Below the pieces are notes generated by a model. It was not told where the DNA came from. It saw only the letters and a list, made by a program, of their open reading frames with translations, and did no database searches. Positions 24,603 through 34,075 of a stretch of 35,611 bases of DNA are shown here, in pieces. Made by a program: the position numbers and the translations under genes. The DNA comes from Pseudomonadota bacterium (GTDB lineage: Bacteria > Pseudomonadota > Gammaproteobacteria > Burkholderiales > Burkholderiaceae_C), in NCBI GenBank assembly GCA_030535425.1, contig JAUNHQ010000029.1, positions 1 through 35,611 of the forward strand, given 5' to 3'. Every line of letters begins with the position of its first letter. Within the stretch, counting starts at the first letter, position 1.

Positions 24603-24630
24603 TGACCGCTGACCGCTGACCGCTGACCGT
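24603..24630. repeat. Tandem heptamer repeat between crcB and glmM
   Basis: Four tandem copies of TGACCGC (the last one TGACCGT) run from 24603 to 24630 and end at the glmM stop codon. The unit is 7 bp and lies in the 82-bp gap between the two convergent genes. Confidence 0.85.
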
Positions 24631-25988
24631 CAGCCCTGGCCCAGCACTTCAGCCAGTTGCCCGGCCAGCCGCTGGGCCAGGGCGCTGTCTTGCGCCTCGA
24701 CCATCACGCGCACCAGTGGCTCGGTGCCGCTGGGGCGGATCAGCACGCGGCCTTGGCCGGCCAGCTCGGCCTCGGCCGCGCGCACGGCCTCGGGCAGGCG
24801 CGGGTTGGCCTGCCAGTCCTGCCCCGGCTGCAAGCGCACGTTGACCAGGGTTTGCGGGTACAGAGCCACGCCTTCGAGCAGTTGGGCCACGGTGCGCCCG
24901 CTGGCGGTGCAGGCGCGCAGCACTTGCAGGGCAGAAACCAGGCCGTCGCCGGTGCTGTGGCGGTCCAGCGTGAGCAGGTGACCAGAGCCTTCGCCGCCCA
25001 GCAGCCAGCCGCGCTTGTGCAGCTCTTCCAGCACGTAGCGGTCGCCCACCTTGGCGCGCACGAAGTCGTAGCCCAGCCCACGGATGGCGTTTTCCACGGC
25101 CATGTTGGTCATCAGCGTGCCCACCACGCCACCGTGCTCGGGCCCGCGCGGCTTGCCCTTGTTCTTCAGGTGCGTCAGACGGTCGGCGGCCAGCACGTAC
25201 AGCAGCTCGTCACCGTTGAACAGGCGCCCGCTGGCATCGGCCATTTGCAGGCGGTCGGCGTCGCCATCCAGCGCGATGCCATAGTCGGCCCCGCTTTGCT
25301 GCACCAGGCGCACCAGTGCCTCGGGGTGGGTGGCGCCCACGCCGTCGTTGATGTTCAACCCATCGGGCGCGCAACCCATGGCCACCACTTCGGCGCCCAG
25401 CTCATGAAAGACCTTGGGGGCAATCTGGTAGGCCGCGCCGTGGGCCGCGTCCACGGCGATCTTCAGCCCGCGCAGGCTCAGGTGGCTGCTGAAGCTGCCT
25501 TTGCAAAACTCGATGTAGCGGCCTGCCGCATCACTCAGCCGCCGCGCGCGGCCCAGGTGGCTGGAGTCGGCCCACTGCGGCGGCTCAGCCAGCGCGGCTT
25601 CGACATCGGCCTCCCACTCATCGGGCAGTTTGGCGCCTTCGGCGCTGAAGAATTTGATGCCGTTGTCGGCAAAGGGGTTGTGGCTGGCGCTGATGACCAC
25701 GCCCAGGCTGGCGCGCTGTGCACGGGTGAGATAGGCCACGGCAGGGGTGGGCACAGGGCCCAGCAGTACCACGTCGGCCCCGGCGGAGTTCAGGCCCGAT
25801 TCCAGCGCGCTTTCCAGCATGTAGCCAGAAATGCGCGTGTCCTTGCCAATCAGCACCACGGGCCTGGCCTGGCTGCGCCGCAGCACGCGGCCCACGGCAT
25901 GGCCCAGGCGCAAAACAAAATCAGGTGTGATGGGCGGCTGCCCCACGGTGCCGCGAATGCCGTCGGTGCCGAAGTACTGGCGTGTCAT
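24630..25988 (-). CDS. glmM: Phosphoglucosamine mutase
   Basis: GlmM converts glucosamine-6-phosphate to glucosamine-1-phosphate for UDP-GlcNAc, peptidoglycan and LPS synthesis. The 452-residue protein begins [20 protein letters not shown], has the phosphoserine loop ISASHNP with S102, the metal-binding DGDADRL, the sugar-binding GGEGSGH and the phosphate-binding [15 protein letters not shown]. All catalytic parts are present. It is downstream of folP on the same strand, separated by 166 bp that include a repeat variant, so co-transcription with folP is possible but not tight. The stop codon lies next to a heptamer tandem array. Confidence 0.97.
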   Translation of the reverse strand: MTRQYFGTDGIRGTVGQPPITPDFVLRLGHAVGRVLRRSQARPVVLIGKDTRISGYMLESALESGLNSAGADVVLLGPVPTPAVAYLTRAQRASLGVVISASHNPFADNGIKFFSAEGAKLPDEWEADVEAALAEPPQWADSSHLGRARRLSDAAGRYIEFCKGSFSSHLSLRGLKIAVDAAHGAAYQIAPKVFHELGAEVVAMGCAPDGLNINDGVGATHPEALVRLVQQSGADYGIALDGDADRLQMADASGRLFNGDELLYVLAADRLTHLKNKGKPRGPEHGGVVGTLMTNMAVENAIRGLGYDFVRAKVGDRYVLEELHKRGWLLGGEGSGHLLTLDRHSTGDGLVSALQVLRACTASGRTVAQLLEGVALYPQTLVNVRLQPGQDWQANPRLPEAVRAAEAELAGQGRVLIRPSGTEPLVRVMVEAQDSALAQRLAGQLAEVLGQG

Positions 25989-26012
25989 GAAAAGCCCCCT
26001 CTTGGCTAGATC

Positions 26013-26070
26013 AAAAGCATCAAAAACCGCTGCCAGCGCCTGCCTGCAAAGCGCTCGCAGCTATGCTTTT
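26013..26070 (-). repeat. Palindromic variant of the dispersed repeat, between folP and glmM
   Basis: On the minus strand TAGCT (26063-26059) is followed by exactly 18 bases and then GGCGCTGG, the degenerate right box. The whole is an imperfect palindrome: AAAAGCAT/ATGCTTTT outside (26013-26020, 26063-26070) and GCTGCCAGCGC/GCGCTCGCAGC inside with one mismatch. It would form a strong hairpin in the folP-glmM transcript. Confidence 0.65.
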
Positions 26071-26154
26071 ATGAGTCTATCCGAGCTGCCTGCGCTGCCT
26101 TGCCGGGGATTGGTGAATAAGCGTAAGCAGGCGCCCGAAGGTTCAGGAGCGCCA

Positions 26155-27030
26155 TCAGCCATGAGGGCTGTCAACCTTTGATTGGCCCGCCTGCATGGCC
26201 TGCCACACGGCCAGGGCGTCGGCGGTTTCACGCACGTCATGCACGCGCACGATGCGGGCGCCGCGCTCCACGGCCAGCAGGGCGGCGGCCACGCTGGCGG
26301 TCACGCGCGCTGGCGGCGGGGGCGGGCTGGGGGCATCACCTTGCAGCGCCGCGCCCAGCGAGGACTTGCGCGACCAGCCTGCCAGCAGCGGGCAGCCTGC
26401 GGCCAGCAGCTCGGCTTGGCGCGCCAGCAGGGCAAAGTTTTGCGCCACGGTTTTGCCAAAGCCAATGCCAGGGTCCAGCACGATGCGCTCTTGTTGCACG
26501 CCTTGCGCTTGCAAAGCTTGTGCAGTCTGCTGCAAAAAGTGCAGCACCTGGGGCACGGCATCGCCCGTCATGGGGCTGATCTGCATGGTTTGGGGGTCTC
26601 CGTGCATGTGCATCAGGCACACGCCGCAGGACGGATGGCGCGCCACGGTTTGGGCCGCACCGGGGTGGCGCAGCGCCCACACGTCGTTGATGATGTCGGC
26701 CCCGGCATCGAGCACGGCGGCCATGACTTCGGGCTTGTAGGTATCCACCGATACGGGCACGCCCAGGGTGACGGCGCCTTGCACCACGGGCAGCACGCGG
26801 GCCAGCTCGTCGGCCAGCGGCACGGGCGGCGCGCCGGGGCGGGTGGATTCGCCGCCAATGTCCAGAATGTCCGCCCCGTCCTTGATCAACTGCTCGCAGT
26901 GGCGCAGCGCGGCGGCGGTGCTGGCGTGTTGACCGCCGTCAGAAAACGAATCGGGTGTGACGTTGACGATGCCCATCACGCGCGGGCGGCTCAGGTCGAT
27001 GCGAAAGCGGATGGTGTGCCAGTGGGTCAT
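26155..27030 (-). CDS. folP: Dihydropteroate synthase
   Basis: FolP joins p-aminobenzoate to dihydropterin pyrophosphate in folate synthesis and is the target of sulfonamides. The 291-residue TIM-barrel protein has GIVNVTPDSFSDGG near the start, DIGGESTRPGA, VSVDTYKPEV, INDVWAL, LDPGIGFGKT and a C-terminal VHDVRETADAL. All substrate-binding loops are present. ATG 27030 is preferred to a start 87 bp upstream because the conserved domain begins there. ftsH lies upstream, but a strong terminator and a repeat copy separate the two, so folP likely uses its own promoter. Confidence 0.96.
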   Translation of the reverse strand: MTHWHTIRFRIDLSRPRVMGIVNVTPDSFSDGGQHASTAAALRHCEQLIKDGADILDIGGESTRPGAPPVPLADELARVLPVVQGAVTLGVPVSVDTYKPEVMAAVLDAGADIINDVWALRHPGAAQTVARHPSCGVCLMHMHGDPQTMQISPMTGDAVPQVLHFLQQTAQALQAQGVQQERIVLDPGIGFGKTVAQNFALLARQAELLAAGCPLLAGWSRKSSLGAALQGDAPSPPPPPARVTASVAAALLAVERGARIVRVHDVRETADALAVWQAMQAGQSKVDSPHG

Positions 27031-27157
27031 GGGGTCAGGGGGGGGTACGGAAGTTGTGACACCTGCAGCGCAGGACGCATGAGGCTTGTCCCGCACACTC
27101 AGATGGATCGGTGCCAAGCCTTCTCGCTTCGATCAAGAGTCAGAGCCAAATTGCCCG

Positions 27158-27201
27158 TTTGCGCTCATCCAGCACGTGCGAGAAGCTATCAAAAGAATAG
27201 T
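27158..27201 (-). repeat. Dispersed repeat, copy 6
   Basis: On the minus strand: ACTAT (27201-27197), TAGCT (27188-27184) and AGCGCAAA (27165-27158), with N8 and N18 spacers. It is followed by CGGGCAATTTGG. It lies between the ftsH terminator and folP. Confidence 0.75.
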
Positions 27202-27210
27202 GTCTGCCAT

Positions 27211-27240
27211 AAAAAACGGGGCCGTTGCAAACGGCCCCGT
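27211..27240 (-). terminator. Intrinsic terminator of ftsH
   Basis: On the minus strand an 11-bp stem (ACGGGGCCGTT with AACGGCCCCGT, loop TGC) runs into TTTTTT. It starts 30 bp after the ftsH stop and separates ftsH from folP. Confidence 0.92.
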
Positions 27241-27269
27241 CGGGTGATGCGGCGGATGAGGCCGCCGCG

Positions 27270-29189
27270 TCAGGCCACCGTGGGCGCTGGATCGGCGGGC
27301 TTGGCCTCGGCCGGGGTGCCGCCGCCGGAGCCGCCAGAAGTGGGGGTGCGGGGCGTGAAGTCGTGCGGCGGGCGTGGCGGGCGGCCGGCCATGATGTCGT
27401 CAAGCTGGTCGCCGTCGATGGTTTCCCATTCCAGCAAGGCTTTGGCCATGGCGTGCATCTTGTCCTGGTTGTCCTCGATCAGCTTGCGCGCCAGGGCGTA
27501 TTGTTCGTCGATGATGCGGCGCACCTCGGCGTCCACCTTCTGCATGGTTTCTTCGGAGATGTTGGTGGTCTTGGTCACGCTGCGGCCCAAAAAGACCTCA
27601 CCCTCGTTTTCGGCGTAGACCATGGGGCCCAGGGCCTCGCTCATGCCGTATTTCATGACCATGTCGCGCGCCAGGTTGGTGGCGCGCTCAAAGTCGTTGC
27701 TGGCACCGGTGGTCATCTGGTTCATGAACACTTCTTCGGCAATGCGGCCGCCAAACAGCATGCTGATTTGGTTGAGCATGTACTGCTTGTCGTAGCTGTA
27801 GCGGTCTTGCTCGGGCAGGCTCATGGTCACCCCCAGGGCGCGGCCACGGGGAATGATGGTGACTTTGTGCACCGGGTCGCACTTGGGCAAAAGCTTGCCG
27901 ATCAGGGCGTGGCCGGCCTCGTGGTAGGCGGTGTTGCGGCGCTCTTCCTCGGGCATGACCATGCTCTTGCGCTCGGGGCCCATGAGGATCTTGTCCTTGG
28001 CCTTTTCAAAGTCCTGCATTTCCACCACACGGGCGTTGCGGCGCGCGGCCATCAGGGCGGCTTCGTTGCACAGGTTGGCCAGGTCGGCCCCGCTCATGCC
28101 AGGGGTGCCGCGCGCAATGATGCTGGCGCTCACGTCCTGGCCGATGGGGATCTTGCGCATGTGCACGTTCAGGATTTGCTCGCGCCCGCGGATGTCGGGC
28201 AGCGTCACGTACACCTGCCGGTCGAAGCGGCCGGGGCGCAGCAAGGCGGCGTCCAGAATGTCGGGGCGGTTGGTGGCTGCCACCACGATCACGCCCAGAT
28301 TGGTTTCAAAGCCATCCATCTCCACCAGCATCTGGTTGAGGGTTTGCTCGCGCTCGTCGTTGCCGCCGCCCAAACCGGCGCCGCGCTGGCGGCCCACGGC
28401 GTCAATCTCGTCAATGAAGATGATGCAGGGCGCGTTTTTCTTGGCGTTTTCAAACATGTCGCGCACGCGGGCAGCGCCCACGCCGACGAACATTTCCACG
28501 AAGTCAGAGCCGCTGATGGAAAAGAACGGCACCTTGGCTTCGCCCGCAATGGACTTGGCCAGCAGCGTCTTGCCCGTGCCGGGCGGGCCCACCAGCAGCA
28601 GGCCGCGCGGAATGCGGCCGCCCAGTTTCTGAAACTTCTGCGGGTCTTTCAGGAAGTCCACCACTTCCTTGACTTCTTCCTTGGCCTCGTCACAGCCGGC
28701 CACGTCGGCAAAGGTGACCTGGTTGTTGTTTTCGTCCAGCATGCGCGCCTTGGACTTGCCAAAGCTGAAAGCGCCGCCCTTGCCGCCGCCTTGCATCTGG
28801 CGCATGAAATAGATCCACACACCGATGAGCAGCAGCATGGGCCCCCAGCTGACCAGCAGGGTCATCAGCAGCGAGCCTTCCTCGCGCGGCTTGACGTCGA
28901 ACTTGACGTTGTTGTTGATCAAGTCGCCCACCAGCCCGCGGTCCAGGTAAGTGGCCTGGGTGCGCACGCGGCGGTCGTCATTCATCACGGCCACGATGTT
29001 GGTGCCGCCGCTGCTTTCCTGAATGACCGCTTCTTTCACGCGGCCATTGCGCACTTCTTCCAGGAAGTCGGAATAGGCCATGTGGGTGGCGCCGGTCATG
29101 CGGCCGCCATCGAACTGCTTGAACACGGTGAACAGCACCATGGCGATCACCATCCAGACAGCCACCTTAGAGAACCACTGATTTTTCAA
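27270..29189 (-). CDS. ftsH: ATP-dependent zinc metalloprotease FtsH
   Basis: FtsH is a membrane-anchored AAA+ protease that degrades misfolded membrane proteins and regulators such as LpxC. The protein has two N-terminal helices around a periplasmic domain, the AAA module with Walker A GPPGTGKT, Walker [11 protein letters not shown] and the second region of homology RPGRFDRQV, then the protease domain with zinc site HEAGH. The Gly/Pro-rich C-terminus is family-typical. No ATG is available. The TTG at 29189 gives [11 protein letters not shown] directly after the initiator, matching homologues I know, and has GGAG 9 nt upstream. The in-frame GTG at 29204 would add five residues (644 in all) but has no such site. 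A terminator-like hairpin lies just upstream. rlmE, a common neighbour, is absent. Confidence 0.95.
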   Translation of the reverse strand: MKNQWFSKVAVWMVIAMVLFTVFKQFDGGRMTGATHMAYSDFLEEVRNGRVKEAVIQESSGGTNIVAVMNDDRRVRTQATYLDRGLVGDLINNNVKFDVKPREEGSLLMTLLVSWGPMLLLIGVWIYFMRQMQGGGKGGAFSFGKSKARMLDENNNQVTFADVAGCDEAKEEVKEVVDFLKDPQKFQKLGGRIPRGLLLVGPPGTGKTLLAKSIAGEAKVPFFSISGSDFVEMFVGVGAARVRDMFENAKKNAPCIIFIDEIDAVGRQRGAGLGGGNDEREQTLNQMLVEMDGFETNLGVIVVAATNRPDILDAALLRPGRFDRQVYVTLPDIRGREQILNVHMRKIPIGQDVSASIIARGTPGMSGADLANLCNEAALMAARRNARVVEMQDFEKAKDKILMGPERKSMVMPEEERRNTAYHEAGHALIGKLLPKCDPVHKVTIIPRGRALGVTMSLPEQDRYSYDKQYMLNQISMLFGGRIAEEVFMNQMTTGASNDFERATNLARDMVMKYGMSEALGPMVYAENEGEVFLGRSVTKTTNISEETMQKVDAEVRRIIDEQYALARKLIEDNQDKMHAMAKALLEWETIDGDQLDDIMAGRPPRPPHDFTPRTPTSGGSGGGTPAEAKPADPAPTVA

Positions 29190-29209
29190 AGCCTTGCGCT
29201 CCACATGTC

Positions 29210-29229
29210 AAAAACCCGGTCAAGCCGGG
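29210..29229 (-). terminator. Terminator-like hairpin immediately upstream of ftsH (possible attenuator)
   Basis: On the minus strand CCCGG-CTTGA-CCGGG is followed by TTTTT, ending only 6 bp before the GTG and 21 bp before the TTG start of ftsH. A TAAAAT -10-like box lies at 29242-29247, so the hairpin would be at the very beginning of the ftsH mRNA. It could instead end transcripts of the upstream lipoprotein gene. Confidence 0.55.
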
Positions 29230-29425
29230 CAGGTGCGGGTCATTTTAGGCAATTCAACCCCCTACGGGATGCCAGACAGCACCACCTCCTCACAGGATGC
29301 AGGTATTTGGAGCACATTTGCCCGCCTCTGGAGACGCGGGGGGCCATTGCCGCCCCCCCCGCGCGAGACCCCTGCCCCATGGAATATCACAAACAGGGAC
29401 TCGCGGCAGGGGACTCAGAGGGTGC

Positions 29426-29659
29426 CTAACGCTGGCGCCGCCCCACTTCGTTGCCGATCAGCGCGCCAGCTGCCGCACCGCCCACCGTGCCCAGGGTGTT
29501 GCCAAACAGCACATGCCCGGCCACACCGCCAGCGACTGCGCCCACGCCCGTGCCGATCTGCGCGTTGGTGGGGCGATGGGCGCAGCCCGTGGCTGCCAGA
29601 CTGGCCACCAAAACCGCAGCCACACCCACCGCCCGCATCCGTTGTTTAAGTGCGTTCAT
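29426..29659 (-). CDS. Glycine-zipper 2TM-type lipoprotein
   Basis: This 77-residue protein has a lipoprotein signal with lipobox AATGC (Cys26), then a short linker. A glycine-zipper segment follows (GTGVGAVAGGVAGHVLFGN, then LGTVGGAAAGALIGNEVG), two predicted helices with GxxxG spacing as in OsmB/SlyB-type outer-membrane lipoproteins. Such proteins insert into or associate with the outer membrane and are often envelope-stress induced. The ATG has an excellent ribosome-binding site (AAAGGAG). It lies upstream of ftsH on the same strand, 220 bp away. Confidence 0.9.
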   Translation of the reverse strand: MNALKQRMRAVGVAAVLVASLAATGCAHRPTNAQIGTGVGAVAGGVAGHVLFGNTLGTVGGAAAGALIGNEVGRRQR

Positions 29660-29912
29660 GGAATAACTCCTTTCTTAAACCACAACAACAGTGGCCATCC
29701 TGTCCCCAGGCCGCCCCAAAAGCTGTGTCAGTGCGCTGCCAAATGCAACAGCCGGCGCTGCCGGCGCGGCAGGCTCAGCCAGGCCGCAGCGATGCCCCGC
29801 AGACACCACTGCCCACTGGGTCCGCACCCACTTGCATAAGCACAGGACGCTATGCTTTCAGAATGGCGCGCTCGCCCCTGAGAGCCCGCGCTCTTAGCAC
29901 GCCCCACGCCCC

Positions 29913-30428
29913 ATGCGCACTCTGCATATCCACCCCCTCACCGACGCCGACATGCCTGCTGTCATGCACATACAGGCGTGCTGCTACACCGCTATCGAGC
30001 CCGAATCTGCCGCCTCCATGGCCGCCAAGCGCAGCGCCTCGCCCGCCACCTGCCTGGGCGTGCGCCTGCAAGGCGCCGACCAGCCGCTGCTGGGCTACCT
30101 GCTCGCGCTGCCTCTGCGCTGGCCGCAGTTACCCGCGCTCAACAGCCTCGCCGCCCACACCCCGCCCGATGCCGACACGCTTTACCTGCACGACCTGGCT
30201 TTGCTGCCCCAGGCACGCGGCAGCGGTGCTGGCAACGCCCTGGTGTGCCACGCCCTCACCCTGGCCCACACCTTGCACCTGCCCGCCGCCGCCCTCATCG
30301 CCATCCAGCACTCAGCCCCCTACTGGCATCGCCACGGCTTTACCGCCATTGACCCGCCCGATGCCGCCACACGCGCCAAACTGCACAGCTACGGCCCGCA
30401 AGCGTGCCTGATGTGGCGGCGCGTGTGA
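29913..30428 (+). CDS. GNAT family N-acetyltransferase
   Basis: This 171-residue protein has the GNAT fold. An N-terminal strand and helix (LHIHPLTDADMPAVMHIQAC) are followed by the acetyl-CoA motif A region LYLHDLALLPQARGSGAGNA, where QARGSG is the pyrophosphate-binding loop. SAPYWHRHGF at the end is motif B. The substrate is unknown. The start at 29913 fits the family length, although no ribosome-binding site is visible. It is divergent from the glycine-zipper gene, with ~250 bp between in which I see only a short GAGAGC/GCTCTT hairpin. Confidence 0.88.
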   Translation: MRTLHIHPLTDADMPAVMHIQACCYTAIEPESAASMAAKRSASPATCLGVRLQGADQPLLGYLLALPLRWPQLPALNSLAAHTPPDADTLYLHDLALLPQARGSGAGNALVCHALTLAHTLHLPAAALIAIQHSAPYWHRHGFTAIDPPDAATRAKLHSYGPQACLMWRRV

Positions 30429-30474
30429 GCCTCCCCTCCGGCTCGCCCAGCACAGCACCAAACCAAAAAGGCCA

Positions 30475-30518
30475 TTTGCGCTTATTACACAAGCCAATAA
30501 AGCTATATAAAAAATAGC
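30475..30518 (-). repeat. Dispersed repeat, copy 7
   Basis: On the minus strand: GCTAT (30518-30514), TAGCT (30505-30501) and AGCGCAAA (30482-30475), with N8 and N18 spacers. It is followed by TGGCCTTTTTGG, one of the best-conserved tails. It lies after the GNAT gene. Confidence 0.85.
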
Positions 30519-30785
30519 AAACAACCACCCCTACAGCCTGGCCAAGACAGCCTGTACCCTGCCCGGCCCATGCAAGGCTCCAAGCGCTGGATTCACCCCG
30601 CGCATACGCACTCTTTCAGGCAACCCAGTCGCGGGCAACGCTTACCAAGCTTTGCAAAAATTCACCCCCCCACCTGCCCTGAAGCCAGTCGGCAAAGCAA
30701 ATAGCGCGCCTGCCCCCTGCGCGGCTGCGGGATATCCACCCCGGTAGAACTGGCGCGCGCAACCTCTTGTCTTGGCACATGCCAA

Positions 30786-30811
30786 CAAAAAAGCCGGCGC
30801 AAGGCCGGCTT
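30786..30811 (-). terminator. Intrinsic terminator of the second RRM gene
   Basis: On the minus strand AAGCCGGC and GCCGGCTT form an 8-bp stem with a 5-nt loop, followed by TTTTT. It lies about 55 bp after the RRM stop codon. Confidence 0.88.
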
Positions 30812-30863
30812 TCAGAACGCGTGGCGCATGGCATCTTGGCCACCCGCCAGGGGCGCGCCTGCT

Positions 30864-31148
30864 TCAGTCACGCGCGCTGCGGCGATAGCCCGCGCCTTGC
30901 TCGCGCGGGCGGGCCAGGTTGACCACGATGGCGCGGCCCGCCACCTGGCGGCCGTTCAGGCTTTGAATGGCGGCCTCAGCCTGCGCTGGCGTGCCCATCT
31001 CCACAAAGCCAAAACCCTTGGAGCGGCCGCTGTCGCGGTCCATCAGCACCGAGGCGGAAACCACCTCGCCGAACTCCGAAAAGTTCTGGTGCAGCTCTGC
31101 GTCATTGACCGAATAGGGCAGGTTGCCCACATAAATTTTGCGACTCAT
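30864..31148 (-). CDS. Short RRM RNA-binding protein
   Basis: This 94-residue protein is essentially one RNA recognition motif with RNP2 KIYVGNL (residues 4-10) and RNP1 KGFGFVEM (44-51), plus a short basic tail (YRRSARD). It is a clear paralogue of the RRM protein at 1701 and shares the GRSKGFGFVEM block, but lacks the glycine-rich tail. The family acts in RNA binding, often under cold stress. ATG 31148 has an AAGAGAAAC purine-rich site. The large, AT-run-rich region upstream may hold its promoter and leader. Confidence 0.93.
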   Translation of the reverse strand: MSRKIYVGNLPYSVNDAELHQNFSEFGEVVSASVLMDRDSGRSKGFGFVEMGTPAQAEAAIQSLNGRQVAGRAIVVNLARPREQGAGYRRSARD

Positions 31149-31684
31149 GGCGTTTCTCTTTCTTCAGAAAATGGCCGCCTCAATACCTAAAAAAAGCAGC
31201 CAGGAAAATACCTGCGCAAGAAAAAATCTGCGCATTCAAAAAACAGGGAATGGGTTGAAATGGCCTGCCCCAAAAATAAAAGGGGCTTGGGCCGTCAAGC
31301 CGGGTTCAGCGGACGGGCCAGGCCTGCACTGTCAAACCACAGCGTCTGCGTTACCGCCAGCACCCGCGCCAGCGCACGTGCCGAAGGCGGCACCCGGCGG
31401 CGGCGGTGCACCGGCGGCAACACCACGGAAAACAACGCACCCGGCACGTTGACCACACGGGCAGGCGATGTCTGGGAGGAAGAGGAAACCGGCTGGCAAG
31501 CGCCAGCCAAGCGAGGAAGCGACGCCGCACGCAGCGTGCCCTGGGGACGGGAAAAAGACAAAAAAGTGAACCGGTAACAGCCGCAAAACCCGCTTTAAAA
31601 AAAGCACGCCTTGCGTGAGCCTGATGAAAACCGCACTGCTCAAGGCCCTGATCGAGACAGCGGGGCAAGGGCGTGGGCCATTGC

Positions 31685-31738
31685 AAAAAACGGCTGTTTT
31701 TTCAAAAACACAAGGAGCTTTTTTTCAAAAAAACAGCC
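31685..31738 (-). terminator. Strong minus-facing inverted repeat with T-run
   Basis: GGCTGTTTTTT (31692-31702) pairs with AAAAAACAGCC (31728-31738). The intervening 25 bases carry further A5/T7 pairing. On the minus strand the hairpin is followed by G and six T residues, as in an intrinsic terminator. No annotated gene ends directly upstream of it on that strand; glnS ends 370 bp away. Confidence 0.6.
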
Positions 31739-31826
31739 TGCGCAGTGTAGCCGGGTTTTGGGGGGCTTGGTGAAATTTATTTTTGTGCGTTTTTTGGGGG
31801 CTTTGGGGCCTTTGGTCCACTGTCGC

Positions 31827-31866
31827 AAAAGAGCGAAAAACGGCAATGCATCCCCGTTTTTCGCTC
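31827..31866 (-). terminator. Perfect 13-bp inverted repeat with T-run
   Basis: GAGCGAAAAACGG (31831-31843) and CCGTTTTTCGCTC (31854-31866) are perfectly complementary around a 10-nt loop. On the minus strand TTTT follows. It is a likely intrinsic terminator, perhaps for glnS or for an unrecognised small transcript starting nearer. Confidence 0.6.
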
Positions 31867-32109
31867 CCCTGCTGAGCAGCCTGTCTTGCACACATCCACA
31901 CTAAGCTTGCTACCGATGTGCCAGACGTCAACGCTTATCAGACATGTTGGCAAGAGGCCTGCGTAGGGGGCTGGCCACTGTGGGTATGACTTGGCCAAAG
32001 GCATCCATCGGCCAGCCGCTGCGCGCGCTCGGCAGATTTGCGCAGCGCAGCCTCCTGAGTTGGCGCGGCGGAGGCATCAGACTCTCGCTGTGGCGTGCTT
32101 GGCCGGGTT

Positions 32110-33987
<1,878 letters not shown>

Positions 33988-34075
33988 GGGCCGGATTTTA
34001 GGAGTTGGGGGTGGGCAGTTAAGCTAGACGGCCCTGTCCAAAAGTCTTGTTCATCACCCACGCGGCCACCCCCCC

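Larger units (their letters stand above)
30429..30863. other. Intergenic region between the GNAT gene and the second RRM gene
   Basis: This 435-bp gap between convergent genes holds one dispersed repeat copy (30475-30518) and the RRM terminator (30786-30811). In 30530-30780 I see no supported feature. A minus-strand open frame at 30616-30843 reads across the terminator and has no recognisable domain. Confidence 0.5.
31149..32109. other. Unexplained ~960-bp intergenic region between glnS and the second RRM gene
   Basis: No convincing protein gene was found here: the open frames on both strands have no domain, no ribosome-binding site and overlap one another. The right part (31680-31870) has unusual homopolymer runs of A, T and G and two strong inverted repeats (annotated separately). 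The left part (31300-31560) is ordinary GC-rich sequence. It may contain a small RNA gene, a long RRM leader or a decayed gene. Confidence 0.5.

Noticed and set aside
29335-29363. CGCGGGGGG / CCCCCCGCG inverted repeat between the glycine-zipper gene and ftsH
   Set aside because: It is a possible hairpin but has no T-run on either strand and includes a C8 tract, so it may be chance; not annotated as a terminator.
27225-29429. 734-codon open frame on the plus strand, antisense to ftsH
   Set aside because: High GC at third positions keeps the opposite frame open; the protein is rich in His, Ala and Gln with no domain, and ftsH is certain.
30616-30843. 75-codon minus-strand open frame ending RDWVA
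   Set aside because: It crosses the RRM terminator, has no ribosome-binding site, and its faint resemblance to a LysR C-terminus is too weak to report as a gene remnant.
31260-31686. Overlapping 90-110-codon open frames on both strands in the glnS-RRM gap
   Set aside because: They contradict one another, lack ribosome-binding sites and show no domain; treated as non-coding.
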